Position numbers and translations under genes: made by a program. A stretch of 64,000 nucleotides of DNA from Arthrobacter sp. Bz4. GTDB taxonomy: Bacteria > Actinomycetota > Actinomycetes > Actinomycetales > Micrococcaceae. The notes under the pieces were generated by a model that worked only from the letters and a program-made list of their open reading frames with translations, had not been told where the DNA came from and ran no database searches. Positions 30,667 through 38,373 of this stretch are shown here, one piece after another. The stretch is from assembly GCF_003075455.1 (NCBI RefSeq), contig NZ_QDAE01000007.1:1-64000 (forward strand), in the 5' to 3' direction. Within the stretch, counting starts at the first letter, position 1, and each line of letters begins with the position of its first letter.

Positions 30667-31905
30667 ATGACACACTCCGCTGAGACGGTACTCGCCGAAG
30701 CTCACGGCATCCAGGACGACCTGGTGCGCCTGCGCCACCGTCTGCACCAGGAGCCGGAGATCGGCCTGCAGCTGCCCCGCACCCAGGAGAAGGTGCTCGA
30801 GGCTCTTGACGGCCTGCCCTACGAAATCACCCTGGGCCGGGACACCACCTCGGTGACCGCTGTGCTCCGTGGCCAGGGCGCCTACTCGTCAGCCGACAAG
30901 CCGGTGGTCCTCCTGCGCGGAGACATGGATGCCCTGCCCGTCCAGGAGCAGACGGGAGTGGGGTACACCTCGACTATTGACGGGGCCATGCATGCGTGCG
31001 GCCACGACCTGCACACCTCGATGCTCGCCGGTGCCGCCACCCTCCTGGCCGAGCGGCGGGCTCAACTCGCCGGCGACGTCGTCCTCATGTTCCAGCCGGG
31101 AGAGGAAGGGTTCGACGGCGCAGGGGTGATGATCCGCGAGGGAGTGCTCGAGGTGGCCGGGCGGCTGCCCGACGCCGCATATGGGCTGCACGTCATGTCG
31201 GCGCTGGAATCCAATGGCCGGTTGGCGACGCGCCCCGGCACGCTGATGTCGGCGTCGGATGGGCTCTCGGTGACCGTGCATGGAGCCGGCGGGCACGGCT
31301 CCGCCCCGCATCTGGCGAAGGATCCCATCACCGCCGCAGCGGAGATGGTGACCGCCCTGCAGGTGATGATTACCCGGCAGTTCAACATGTTCGATCCGGT
31401 GGTGGTGACCGTTGGGGTGCTCAGGGCCGGCACCAAACGCAATGTGATCCCCGAGTCGGCCATGTTTGAGGCGACGGTCAGGACGTTCTCGGAGGCAAAC
31501 CGGGAAAAGCTGCAGCACGTGATCCCGCGGCTTCTGGCGGGCATTGCCGCCGTCCACGGGGTTGAGGTGACCGTTGACTACTCGACCGAATATCCGTTGA
31601 CCGTCACCGACGACGACGAGACGGTGCGGGCGGAATCGGTCATCGCCGACCTGTTTGGCTCGGAACGGTACAGCAGAATGGCCCAGCCGCTGAGCGGATC
31701 GGAGGACTTCTCGCGGATCCTGGCAGCGGTACCGGGCAGTTTCGTCTTCCTGTCCGCGGCGACGCCCGGCTCCGATCCGCTGAAGAGTGCCTTCAACCAT
31801 TCTCCGTATGCGACGTTCGACGACAATGTGCTGGGCGACGGTGCAGCCCTGTACACGCAGCTGGCGCTGGCGCGGATCGCCGAACTGGCCGCCGTCGTGA
31901 GCTGA
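30667..31905 (+). CDS. M20 family metallopeptidase/amidohydrolase (hippurate-hydrolase type)
   Basis: ATG 30667 follows a CGGGGGA ribosome site. An upstream in-frame extension to 30598 lacks family similarity. The 412-residue protein shows RLRHRLHQEPEIGLQ (about 18-32), LLRGDMDALPVQEQTG (about 81-96), the metal and catalytic residues in HACGHDLHTSMLAGAA (about 109-124), and FQPGEEGFDGAG with the catalytic Glu (about 143-154). The dimerisation domain has GHGSAPH. Enzymes of this group are cytosolic dinuclear metal hydrolases removing N-acyl groups from amino acids. The substrate cannot be told. Confidence 0.92.
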   Translation: MTHSAETVLAEAHGIQDDLVRLRHRLHQEPEIGLQLPRTQEKVLEALDGLPYEITLGRDTTSVTAVLRGQGAYSSADKPVVLLRGDMDALPVQEQTGVGYTSTIDGAMHACGHDLHTSMLAGAATLLAERRAQLAGDVVLMFQPGEEGFDGAGVMIREGVLEVAGRLPDAAYGLHVMSALESNGRLATRPGTLMSASDGLSVTVHGAGGHGSAPHLAKDPITAAAEMVTALQVMITRQFNMFDPVVVTVGVLRAGTKRNVIPESAMFEATVRTFSEANREKLQHVIPRLLAGIAAVHGVEVTVDYSTEYPLTVTDDDETVRAESVIADLFGSERYSRMAQPLSGSEDFSRILAAVPGSFVFLSAATPGSDPLKSAFNHSPYATFDDNVLGDGAALYTQLALARIAELAAVVS

Positions 31906-31919
31906 CTGAGGCCTCCGCT

Positions 31920-32002
31920 GCAGATACCGGCAGCCGCGCCCAATATGACTACCGCGGCTGCCGGAATCTGCAGCGCTGGCCGGTATCTGCAGCGCTGGCC
32001 GG
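31920..32002. repeat. Hairpin plus 19-bp tandem direct repeat after the M20 gene
   Basis: An imperfect inverted repeat pairs 31920-31938 (GCAGATACCGGCAGCCGCG) with 31953-31971. It runs directly into two copies of ATCTGCAGCGCTGGCCGG (31966-31983 and 31985-32002). The left arm can also pair with CCGGTATCTGC at 31980-31990, so two alternative hairpins exist. There is no T run. Confidence 0.7.
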
Positions 32003-32080
32003 CCGGGCGCACCGCCCGGCGCGAGGTGCGCTGCCAGTGCTCCTCGCCTAGGGTGGAAATAACGACTAGAGGAGCACTCA

Positions 32081-32857
32081 ATGAAAAAAGTCCTACTTGT
32101 ACTGACCAGCGTTTCCGAACTCGGCGACACCGGCGAGAAGACCGGCTACAACGTGGCCGAGGCTGCTCACCCATGGAAGGTTTTCAAGGATTCGGGTCAC
32201 TTCGTTGACTTCGCTTCCATCAAGGGTGGCGTCCCGCCCCGCGACGAGGTCGACACATCCGACCCGATCCAGGTGGCCTTCACCGAGGACGAGACCACCA
32301 AGGCCGGCCTGTACAACACGGCACGGGTCGACGTCGTTGATCCTTCGCAGTACGACGCCGTTTACCTGGTCGGCGGGCACGGCACCATGTGGGACTTCCC
32401 GGACAGCGAGGGTCTGCAGAAACTTGTTGCCAGCGTGTACAACGCTGGCGGAGTGGTCGGAGCCGTTTGCCACGGCCCCGCCGGCCTGCTGAACGTAGAG
32501 CTGGAGAATGGCCTGCGCCTGGTCGAAGGCAAGCGCGTTGCGGCGTTCACCAACGATGAGGAAGTCGCCGCCGACAAGGACAAGATCGTTCCGTTCTTCC
32601 TGGCTGACCGCCTTGAGGAGCAGGGTGCCACCCATGTTTCGGCTGGTGTCTTCGAGGAGAAGGTCATTGTCGACGAGCGTCTGGTGACCGGCCAGAACCC
32701 TGCCTCCGCCGGTGGGGTTGCCAAGGAAATGGAGAAGCTCCTCGCGGAGGTCATCCACCAGGAGAAGGCCGAAGAGCAGGACGAGTCCGAGGCCCTGCGG
32801 GCCGAGAAGGACGCTGAGAAGGCGGCAGCGGCCGCGGCAGCCGAGTCGGACCACTAG
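32081..32857 (+). CDS. DJ-1/PfpI family protein (type 1 glutamine amidotransferase-like, Hsp31-type)
   Basis: The 258-residue protein opens with KKVLLVLTSVSELGDTGEKT, then GYNVAEAAHPW, and has VYLVGGHGTMWDFPDS (about 93-108). The nucleophilic-elbow Cys is in VGAVCHGPAGLL (about 126-137). This is the pattern of class I glyoxalase III/Hsp31-like enzymes that remove methylglyoxal or repair glycated proteins. The last 30 residues are an Ala/Glu/Lys helix (EKAEEQDESEALRAEKD) not part of the fold. The Shine-Dalgarno is AGAGGAG, 7 nt before the ATG. Confidence 0.88.
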   Translation: MKKVLLVLTSVSELGDTGEKTGYNVAEAAHPWKVFKDSGHFVDFASIKGGVPPRDEVDTSDPIQVAFTEDETTKAGLYNTARVDVVDPSQYDAVYLVGGHGTMWDFPDSEGLQKLVASVYNAGGVVGAVCHGPAGLLNVELENGLRLVEGKRVAAFTNDEEVAADKDKIVPFFLADRLEEQGATHVSAGVFEEKVIVDERLVTGQNPASAGGVAKEMEKLLAEVIHQEKAEEQDESEALRAEKDAEKAAAAAAAESDH

Positions 32858-32870
32858 GCTCCCTCATTCA

Positions 32871-32916
32871 GGGCCCCGTTTTCCTGGGGCCCCGTTTTCC
32901 TGGGGCCGCGTTTTCT
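32871..32916. repeat. Three tandem 15-16 bp GC-rich units
   Basis: The units GGGCCCCGTTTTCCT (32871-32885), GGGGCCCCGTTTTCCT (32886-32901) and GGGGCCGCGTTTTCT (32902-32916) follow directly after the DJ-1 gene. Each combines a GC palindrome with a T4 run, so each unit resembles a mini-terminator. Confidence 0.85.
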
Positions 32917-32920
32917 GGGA

Positions 32921-32987
32921 CGCGCCCGCTGAGAGTGTTGGATTGACCCGCTCGTGCGGGGTCATTCTGACACTCACTGCGGGCGCG
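32921..32987. terminator. Large compound hairpin between the DJ-1 and trmB genes
   Basis: CGCGCCCGC (32921-32929) pairs with GCGGGCGCG (32979-32987). Inside, GAGTGT and ACACTC pair, and GACCCGC...GCGGGGTC forms the innermost stem. A GTTTCGTT tract follows. The hairpin probably stops transcription from the DJ-1 gene before trmB. Confidence 0.75.
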
Positions 32988-33015
32988 TTTCGTTCGCTTG
33001 GATACGCTTAGAACA

Positions 33016-33900
33016 ATGAGCACTAACCCAGCAGCCCCCACTCCACCAGCCGAGCAGCACCTGTCCCAGCCGGTTTCCTTCGTCCGGAGGGGATCGCGCC
33101 TCCAGGGCCGGCGCCGCCAGGCGTGGGCGGAACTCGACGGCTTCGTGGTCGACGTCCCACGCAGCACCATGGCCGACACTTCAGTGGATCCTGAGTACCG
33201 GTTCGACGCCGCAGCCGAGTTCGACCGTGACGCACCCCTCGTCGTCGAAGTCGGTTCGGGCCTCGGCGAAGCGATCACCCACGCCGCCGAGCTGCAGCCG
33301 GACTTCAACTTCCTGGCGCTGGAAGTCTACAAACCGGGCCTCGCCCAGACCCTGCTGCGGATCGAGCAGAAGGGGCTCACCAACGTTCGGATCGCGCAGG
33401 CCAACGCTGCCGAGGCCCTCGCCACCATGCTGCCGGAAGGATCCGTCAGCGAACTCTGGGTATTCTTCCCCGACCCCTGGCACAAAACCCGCCACCGGAA
33501 GCGCCGCCTGGTCAAAGCGGACTTCGCCGACGGCGCGGCACGAGTGCTCGCACCGGGCGGCCTCTGGCGGCTGGCAACCGACTGGTCCGACTACGCCGTG
33601 CAGATGCGCGACGTCCTGGACGCGTCAGATGATTTCACCAACGCGCACGACGGAGAACGCACCGGCGCGGACAGCCCCCTCACCCAGGTGTGGGAAAGCG
33701 GGGTGGAACTGGTGGTCGGCGGAGCCCCGGTCAGGGAAGGGAAAGACCCCGTCAGCACCGGAAACACCGGAGTCAATGAGGGAATCGACACCCGCGGCGG
33801 GTGGGCCCCCCGCTTTGACGGCCGAATCCTCACCAGCTTCGAGAACAAGGCCCACGAGGCCGGCCGGATGATCTTTGATCTGACCTACCGTCGGGTTTAG
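33016..33900 (+). CDS. trmB: tRNA (guanine-N7)-methyltransferase
   Basis: The 294-residue protein transfers a methyl group from SAM to G46 of tRNA. ATG 33016 is chosen over 32998 because family similarity starts after it and a TAGAAC -10-like hexamer ends a few bases upstream, which would make a leaderless mRNA. It has the SAM motif VVEVGSGLGEAI (about 76-87), FLALEVYKPG and the TrmB signature WVFFPDPWHKTRHRKRRLV (about 151-169). The end has FENKAHEAGRMIFDL. An insertion near 220-265 (GVELVVGGAPVREGKDP and following) is longer than in E. coli TrmB, as in other actinobacteria. Confidence 0.95.
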   Translation: MSTNPAAPTPPAEQHLSQPVSFVRRGSRLQGRRRQAWAELDGFVVDVPRSTMADTSVDPEYRFDAAAEFDRDAPLVVEVGSGLGEAITHAAELQPDFNFLALEVYKPGLAQTLLRIEQKGLTNVRIAQANAAEALATMLPEGSVSELWVFFPDPWHKTRHRKRRLVKADFADGAARVLAPGGLWRLATDWSDYAVQMRDVLDASDDFTNAHDGERTGADSPLTQVWESGVELVVGGAPVREGKDPVSTGNTGVNEGIDTRGGWAPRFDGRILTSFENKAHEAGRMIFDLTYRRV

Positions 33901-33907
33901 GCGAGCG

Positions 33908-35116
33908 ATGACCCCGCCCGCGACGTGGGACGGTCATGCAAAAGGGAGCCGAGCGTATAACCGGATGCTCTGGGCCCTGTTCTTCGCCGGAGTGGCTACC
34001 TTTTCCCAGCTGTACTCGGTGCAGAGCGTGCTCACGAGCATCGCCGACGGCTTCTCCATCTCGGCGGCGCAGGCAGCTCTCACCGTGTCTGCCGCCACCA
34101 TCGGCCTCGCACTGGCGGTCATCCCCTGGTCCTGGGTAGCCGACCGGGCAGGCCGCAAACGCACCATGACCTGGGCCATCAGCGCCGCCGTCGCCTTCGG
34201 GCTGCTGGTTCCCCTGGCACCCACCTTCGAGCTGATGCTGGCGCTGCGGTTCCTGGAGGGCACAGCGCTCGGCGGCATCCCCGCCATCGCCCTGGTGTAC
34301 CTCAACGAGGAGGTGCAGCGGTTACACGCCGCCGTCGCCGCGGGGACGTATGTTGCGGGGACCACCATCGGTGGGCTGTCCGGGCGGCTGGTGGCGGGCC
34401 CGGTGGCCGACCTGTTCGATTGGCGCGCCGGTGTCCTGGCCGCAGGCCTCATGGCAGCGCTGGCGGCCGTGGCCTTCGTGTGGCTGGCCCCCGCGCCGCG
34501 ACGATTCACCCCCGTGGTCAGGGGGATCGGACCGAAGCTGTCTGAACGGATCGTCCACAACCTCAGGTCGCCGAGGCAGCTCGGCCTCTATGCCCAGGGA
34601 TTTTTGCTGATGGGCGGGTTCGTCGCGGTGTACAACTACCTCGGCTTCCGGCTTGAGCTCCCGCCATTCGGCCTCCCCGTCGCGGTGATCAGCCTGCTGT
34701 TCCTCGCCTACCTGGCCGGAACCGTCACCTCCCGGGTGGCCGGAACCCTGGCCGTCCGGTTTGGCCGGCTTCGGGTGATGCTGGCCGGGATCCCGGTGAT
34801 AGTCATCGGTCTGCTGATCACGCTCACCGATTCGCTGCCCCTGATTGTCGTAGGTCTGGTGATTTTCACGGGCGGGTTCTTCACCGTTCACGCGGTGGCT
34901 GCCGGGTGGACGCCACGACTTGCTGCGCTGGGCAGCGCCCAGGCGTCGAGCCTCTACAACTTCTTCTACTACGCCGGTTCCAGCCTGATTGGCTGGATCG
35001 GGGGCTTCTTCTTCGGCGGTTTTGGCTGGGCTGGTGTTGTTGTCTTTGCCAGCGCTTTGGCGGTAGTTGCCGGCCTGCTCGCGGCGTCGACCCTCCGCGG
35101 CGCGCCAAACCACTAG
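33908..35116 (+). CDS. MFS transporter (YnfM-like)
   Basis: The 402-residue protein has twelve predicted helices. It shows the loop 2-3 MFS motif in WVADRAGRKRTM (about 77-88) and RFLEGTALGGIPAIALVYL (about 117-135), a combination typical of the YnfM-like drug/sugar efflux group. The C-half repeat has RFGRLRVML. The substrate is unknown. It starts 7 nt after trmB on the same strand and is probably co-transcribed with it. Confidence 0.88.
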   Translation: MTPPATWDGHAKGSRAYNRMLWALFFAGVATFSQLYSVQSVLTSIADGFSISAAQAALTVSAATIGLALAVIPWSWVADRAGRKRTMTWAISAAVAFGLLVPLAPTFELMLALRFLEGTALGGIPAIALVYLNEEVQRLHAAVAAGTYVAGTTIGGLSGRLVAGPVADLFDWRAGVLAAGLMAALAAVAFVWLAPAPRRFTPVVRGIGPKLSERIVHNLRSPRQLGLYAQGFLLMGGFVAVYNYLGFRLELPPFGLPVAVISLLFLAYLAGTVTSRVAGTLAVRFGRLRVMLAGIPVIVIGLLITLTDSLPLIVVGLVIFTGGFFTVHAVAAGWTPRLAALGSAQASSLYNFFYYAGSSLIGWIGGFFFGGFGWAGVVVFASALAVVAGLLAASTLRGAPNH

Positions 35117-35217
35117 CTCACCTGATCACCCCGCCCCCCTCTTGCACACAGACTGGTTTGCGTGACCAACTAGTTTGCATAATCGGTTAGCGCGTAGTCC
35201 AGACCAAGGGGAACCAA

Positions 35218-35508
35218 ATGATTACTCAAGCACCCGACGGCGATCAGCCGCTCGATCTCCACAACGCTCTCCGCGTGGTGAAGAGCGCCGAAGACACTGC
35301 TCGTCGTGAGCTCCGCGGCAATGAAGCCCTGCTGTATCTGGTCTGGGGGCTTTCCTGACTGCTGGGTTTCGGCACCCTGCATGGCTCCCGCTTCGGGTGG
35401 CTACCGCTCAGTCATGAGCCCGCGCTAGCCATCTTCTGCGTCTTCCTGGCGGGCGCCGCGGTGGAAACTGTCCGCTGTCGTCAGCAAAGGCAGCAGACCC
35501 ATGCCTGA
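35218..35508 (+). pseudogene. Degraded small membrane protein gene (in-frame TGA, shortened)
   Basis: A good ribosome site (AAGGGGAA) precedes ATG 35218. The frame encodes LHNALRVVKSAEDTARRE, then GNEALLYLVWGLS, and meets TGA at 35356-35358 where a Trp codon TGG would continue the helix (LLGFGTLHGSRF, then ALAIFCVFLAGAAVETVR). The frame closes at 35508 and overlaps the next start by 8 nt. Related loci usually have a membrane protein of about 200 residues with several helices in front of this type of regulator. Here only about 96 codons remain, so besides the stop there seems to be internal loss. This differs from the one-base frameshifts elsewhere and looks like real decay. Confidence 0.6.
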
Positions 35509-35797
35509 GCTGGACCCCATCATCCATGCCGAGACCCGCCTGCGAGCCATCACCACTCTCAACGAAGTCGGCGAGCGGGACCGCATTGCCTTCACCAAGC
35601 TGCGCAAGATCCTGGACATGACAGCGGGCAATCTGTCGACCCACCTGCGCAAGCTCGAGGAGGCGGGGTATGTGGAGATCACCAAGACCATTGAGGGGCG
35701 CACTCCCGCCACCTATGTCGCTATCACCGTCAAGGGTAAGGCGGCTTTTGCCGACTACCGGAAGGCCCTGCAGGACCTCCTCGCAGGACTCTCCTGA
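35501..35797 (+). CDS. Small winged-helix transcriptional regulator (HTH_34/PF13601 type)
   Basis: The 98-residue protein is a single MarR/ArsR-like winged helix. IHAETRLRAITTLNEVGE is helix 1, FTKLRKILDMTAGNLSTHLRKLEEAGYVEI is the recognition region, KTIEGRTPATYVAITVKGKAAF is the wing, and the C-terminal helix is for dimerisation. Such regulators normally follow, and are thought to control, the adjacent membrane protein gene, which is broken here. No Cys pair or metal site is visible, so the signal is unknown. Confidence 0.88.
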   Translation: MPELDPIIHAETRLRAITTLNEVGERDRIAFTKLRKILDMTAGNLSTHLRKLEEAGYVEITKTIEGRTPATYVAITVKGKAAFADYRKALQDLLAGLS

Positions 35798-35904
35798 TCA
35801 TTCGACAGGAGTCACAGTGACCCGCTTTTCCTGACCCGCGGGTGAAATCCCAGCGGCAATACCGTTGGGAATTGCCGGCTAGCGTGTGGCACAGGTCTCA
35901 CGGT

Positions 35905-35912
35905 AAACGTTT
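35905..35912. promoter_or_regulatory. LacI-type operator upstream of the fructoside regulator
   Basis: AAACGTTT sits in the context GGTAAACGTTTTGGTC, 44 nt before the lacI GTG, overlapping the likely promoter (TACAGT at about 35918). The same core recurs at 38284-38293 and 38330-38342, so the regulator probably controls itself and both divergent units. Confidence 0.8.
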
Positions 35913-35955
35913 TGGTCTACAGTGATCTGTACGAAGCGCATTGAGGGGAGCAACC

Positions 35956-37014
35956 GTGGCGTCTAGTGATGCTTTCGTCAAGCCTGTCGGAATCGAGGAT
36001 GTTGCTCGAGCGGCCTCCGTGTCGATCACGACCGTCTCTCACGCCTTGAGCGGCAGGGGCAAGGTTGCTGAATCCACCCGGAAGCGCGTGCTGGAAGTCT
36101 CCCGCGAACTGGGCTATGCCCCGAACCGGATGGCCAGCGGGTTGAGGAGCAGGCGTTCACAAATCGTCGGCCTGGTATCCGACGACATTGCTACTACACC
36201 GTTCGCCACCGGTGTTGTCCTTGGCGCCCAGGATGCCGCGTCAGAGCGCGGCCAGCTTCTGGTGGTCGTGAACTCAAATCGCGATAGCGACATTGAATCA
36301 AAACAACTTGCCGCGCTCCTGGCCGCCCAGATTGACGCTGTCGTCTATGCACGAATGTTCCATGAGGATTCCAGCGAATTACCTCCGGAGCTTGATCGAA
36401 TCCCGTCGGTGCTGGTGGACACTACCGACAGCCGCGGGGAGCTTCGCTCAGTGGTTCCCGATGAGGAGCAGATCGGTCGGCTGGCTACCGAAACCCTCCT
36501 GTCCGCTGGCCACACTGCCATCGCTCACCTCACGGTCACCGGAGCCGGGCGCGGCAAAACCGGGCGGGCAACGGGGTACGAGGCGGCGATGCGCGACGCC
36601 GGCCTGCAGCCCAGGGTCTTTACCGGCCAGGATACCGGCACCTCGGAATCAGGCCGTGTCGCCTTCACGCAGATGATCGAGTCGGCTTCCCAAGATGTCA
36701 CCGCTGTGTTCTGTTTCAACGATCCGATGGCGATGGGCGTGTATCAGGCGGCCATGAGAATGGGTGTGAGTATCCCCGCGGATCTTTCCTTCATCTCCGT
36801 GGACAATTTCGAGCCGGTCGCCGCGGCGCTACAGCCGGGCCTGACAACTGTCGAGTTGCCCCATTACGGTATGGGGAGGTGGGCAGTTGATGCGGCGCTG
36901 GCGGAGATGATACCGGAGCGACCCGCTGCCCCGTTGGAGACCCGGCTGCCGGGCAAGCTGGTGACCCGAGAGTCGATTACAGCGCCTCGCGTCGGGGACC
37001 TATTCCCGCGCTAG
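35956..37014 (+). CDS. LacI family transcriptional regulator of the sucrose/raffinose locus
   Basis: GTG 35956 is chosen because GAGGGGAG lies 5 nt upstream. The 352-residue repressor has the LacI helix-turn-helix IEDVARAASVSITTVSHALSG (about 13-33), the hinge PNRMASGLRSRRSQIVGLV (about 56-74) and a periplasmic-binding-protein-like effector domain with CFNDPMAMGVYQAA and FISVDNFEPVAAAL. Operators of AAACGTTT type lie before it and between GH32 and the ABC genes. The effector is probably sucrose, raffinose or a product. Its 3' end overlaps the convergent GH32 gene by 15 nt. Confidence 0.92.
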   Translation: MASSDAFVKPVGIEDVARAASVSITTVSHALSGRGKVAESTRKRVLEVSRELGYAPNRMASGLRSRRSQIVGLVSDDIATTPFATGVVLGAQDAASERGQLLVVVNSNRDSDIESKQLAALLAAQIDAVVYARMFHEDSSELPPELDRIPSVLVDTTDSRGELRSVVPDEEQIGRLATETLLSAGHTAIAHLTVTGAGRGKTGRATGYEAAMRDAGLQPRVFTGQDTGTSESGRVAFTQMIESASQDVTAVFCFNDPMAMGVYQAAMRMGVSIPADLSFISVDNFEPVAAALQPGLTTVELPHYGMGRWAVDAALAEMIPERPAAPLETRLPGKLVTRESITAPRVGDLFPR

Positions 37015-38253
37015 CCGATACACCGTCACGTCTGCACCCACAATGGTCCATGACTTCTCCAGCGCCGCCATCGGTGCGGCGAACACGCCGGCCCGCGAAC
37101 AAACTTCGACCACGGGCCCGTCGACGATGATGCGAATGTCGCCCGCCCACGGGAAGCTGTATTCCTCATTCTGCAAACAGACCGCGAGATGAGTTGAACC
37201 GCGCTCGAAGGAGAGCACCGCGGCATGGTCCTGCCTGATTTCGAAATGATTCTCAGCCGATGCAGGCCAGAGGATGTCGTACGCCGAACCAGGTAATGTC
37301 TCCGATCGACGTCTGTCGGGGATTTGATAGTTATCAAGGTCGGGATGGGGTGTGAGCATCAACGAATCATCCTCGATCGAAATGCGATACGGAATCGAGT
37401 GAGCACCCATCCACTCCGTGCCAGCAATCTCACGGAGCCAGAACATCATGCAGGGCTTGCCCTCGGCGTCCTGGAAGGTTGTTGCCGCGTATGGCGAGGG
37501 CCCGTAGCTGAGTCGCCGCCAGGTGCGCACGGTGAAGGCGCCGTCGGCGAAGTTACCGAGGGCGTAGACGACGTCGACGAGGACGTCGTCATCCCACACG
37601 GAGACGATGAGCGCATGCTGCCCATCAATTTCCACGATCTGGGGGCACTCCCACATGGCTCCGCTCCATAGCGGACGGTTTTCATTCGTCGAACGGCTGA
37701 GTACAGGGCCATCCTCGCGCCAGGTGACACCGTCAGTGGACGAATATCCCAGGGCGCCAGCCCGGCCATCCGCGAAGGCGGCACCAACAATCATGTGCCA
37801 GCCGTCAGCTGAGCGGATGAAGGACGGATCCCGGAAAGCACTCAGACTCTCCACCACCGGCGGGGACAGCACGATAGGACCCTTTTGCCACTCAATCCAG
37901 TCATCGTCAAGGGGGGTCGCCGTCCGCACCGCACCCAGCGCCGGATGGTCACTGGTCACTGACGTATAGAAAATTGTCGGGGTTCCTGCTGCGTCGATGA
38001 TGAGCGAGCCGGACCAGACACCATCGTCTCCTTCCCCGGGCACCAGGGCAGGCTTCAGTTCCTCGAGGGAGAACAGGTCCGGGCCGCTGGCGTGGCCCCA
38101 GGAACACCCCAGCCCCCAGGCCGTTTGCCCAGGAACATACTGGAAGAAATGGTGGTACCGGCCGTTGGCGAAGGTGATCGCATGGGGATCGTTGATCCAC
38201 CCCTGCGAGGTGAAATGAAACTTTGGACGCGGCAGCGCAGGGGCAGGTTCCAT
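37000..38253 (-). CDS. Glycoside hydrolase family 32 (beta-fructofuranosidase, sucrose-6-P hydrolase/levanase-like)
   Basis: The 417-residue enzyme shows the three acidic residues of GH32: nucleophile Asp22 in WINDPHA, Asp142 of the RDP motif in AFRDPSF, and acid/base Glu202 in MWECPQ. The five-bladed propeller is followed by a short beta-sandwich (FERGSTHLAV, IIVDGPVVEVC). There is no signal peptide, so it acts inside the cell on imported sucrose or raffinose-type beta-fructosides, giving fructose. GGAGAA precedes ATG 38253. It is transcribed away from the ABC importer across two LacI operators. Confidence 0.93.
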   Translation of the reverse strand: MEPAPALPRPKFHFTSQGWINDPHAITFANGRYHHFFQYVPGQTAWGLGCSWGHASGPDLFSLEELKPALVPGEGDDGVWSGSLIIDAAGTPTIFYTSVTSDHPALGAVRTATPLDDDWIEWQKGPIVLSPPVVESLSAFRDPSFIRSADGWHMIVGAAFADGRAGALGYSSTDGVTWREDGPVLSRSTNENRPLWSGAMWECPQIVEIDGQHALIVSVWDDDVLVDVVYALGNFADGAFTVRTWRRLSYGPSPYAATTFQDAEGKPCMMFWLREIAGTEWMGAHSIPYRISIEDDSLMLTPHPDLDNYQIPDRRRSETLPGSAYDILWPASAENHFEIRQDHAAVLSFERGSTHLAVCLQNEEYSFPWAGDIRIIVDGPVVEVCSRAGVFAAPMAALEKSWTIVGADVTVYRLARE

Positions 38254-38283
38254 GGTTCTCCAATCGTTATGTTCCTGAGACCT

Positions 38284-38293
38284 AAAACGTTTT
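38284..38293. promoter_or_regulatory. LacI-type operator next to GH32
   Basis: AAAACGTTTT is a perfect palindrome 31-40 nt upstream of the GH32 ATG. It shares its core with the sites at 35905-35912 and 38330-38342. Confidence 0.82.
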
Positions 38294-38329
38294 GTCTTTG
38301 GGTGTGATTTTGGTTACAGTCGTTCAACA

Positions 38330-38342
38330 CCAAACGTTTTGG
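38330..38342. promoter_or_regulatory. LacI-type operator and promoter of the ABC importer
   Basis: CCAAACGTTTTGG is a near-perfect palindrome 2 nt upstream of a TATAGT -10 hexamer (38344-38349), so bound repressor would block polymerase. It lies 31-43 nt before the substrate-binding protein gene. Confidence 0.85.
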
Positions 38343-38373
38343 TTATAGTACTCGTCATTGAAAGGACGAAGCG

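Noticed and set aside
35941-35955. TTG 35941 as start of the sugar LacI regulator
   Set aside because: It lies before and within the ribosome site GAGGGGAG. GTG 35956 has the right spacing.
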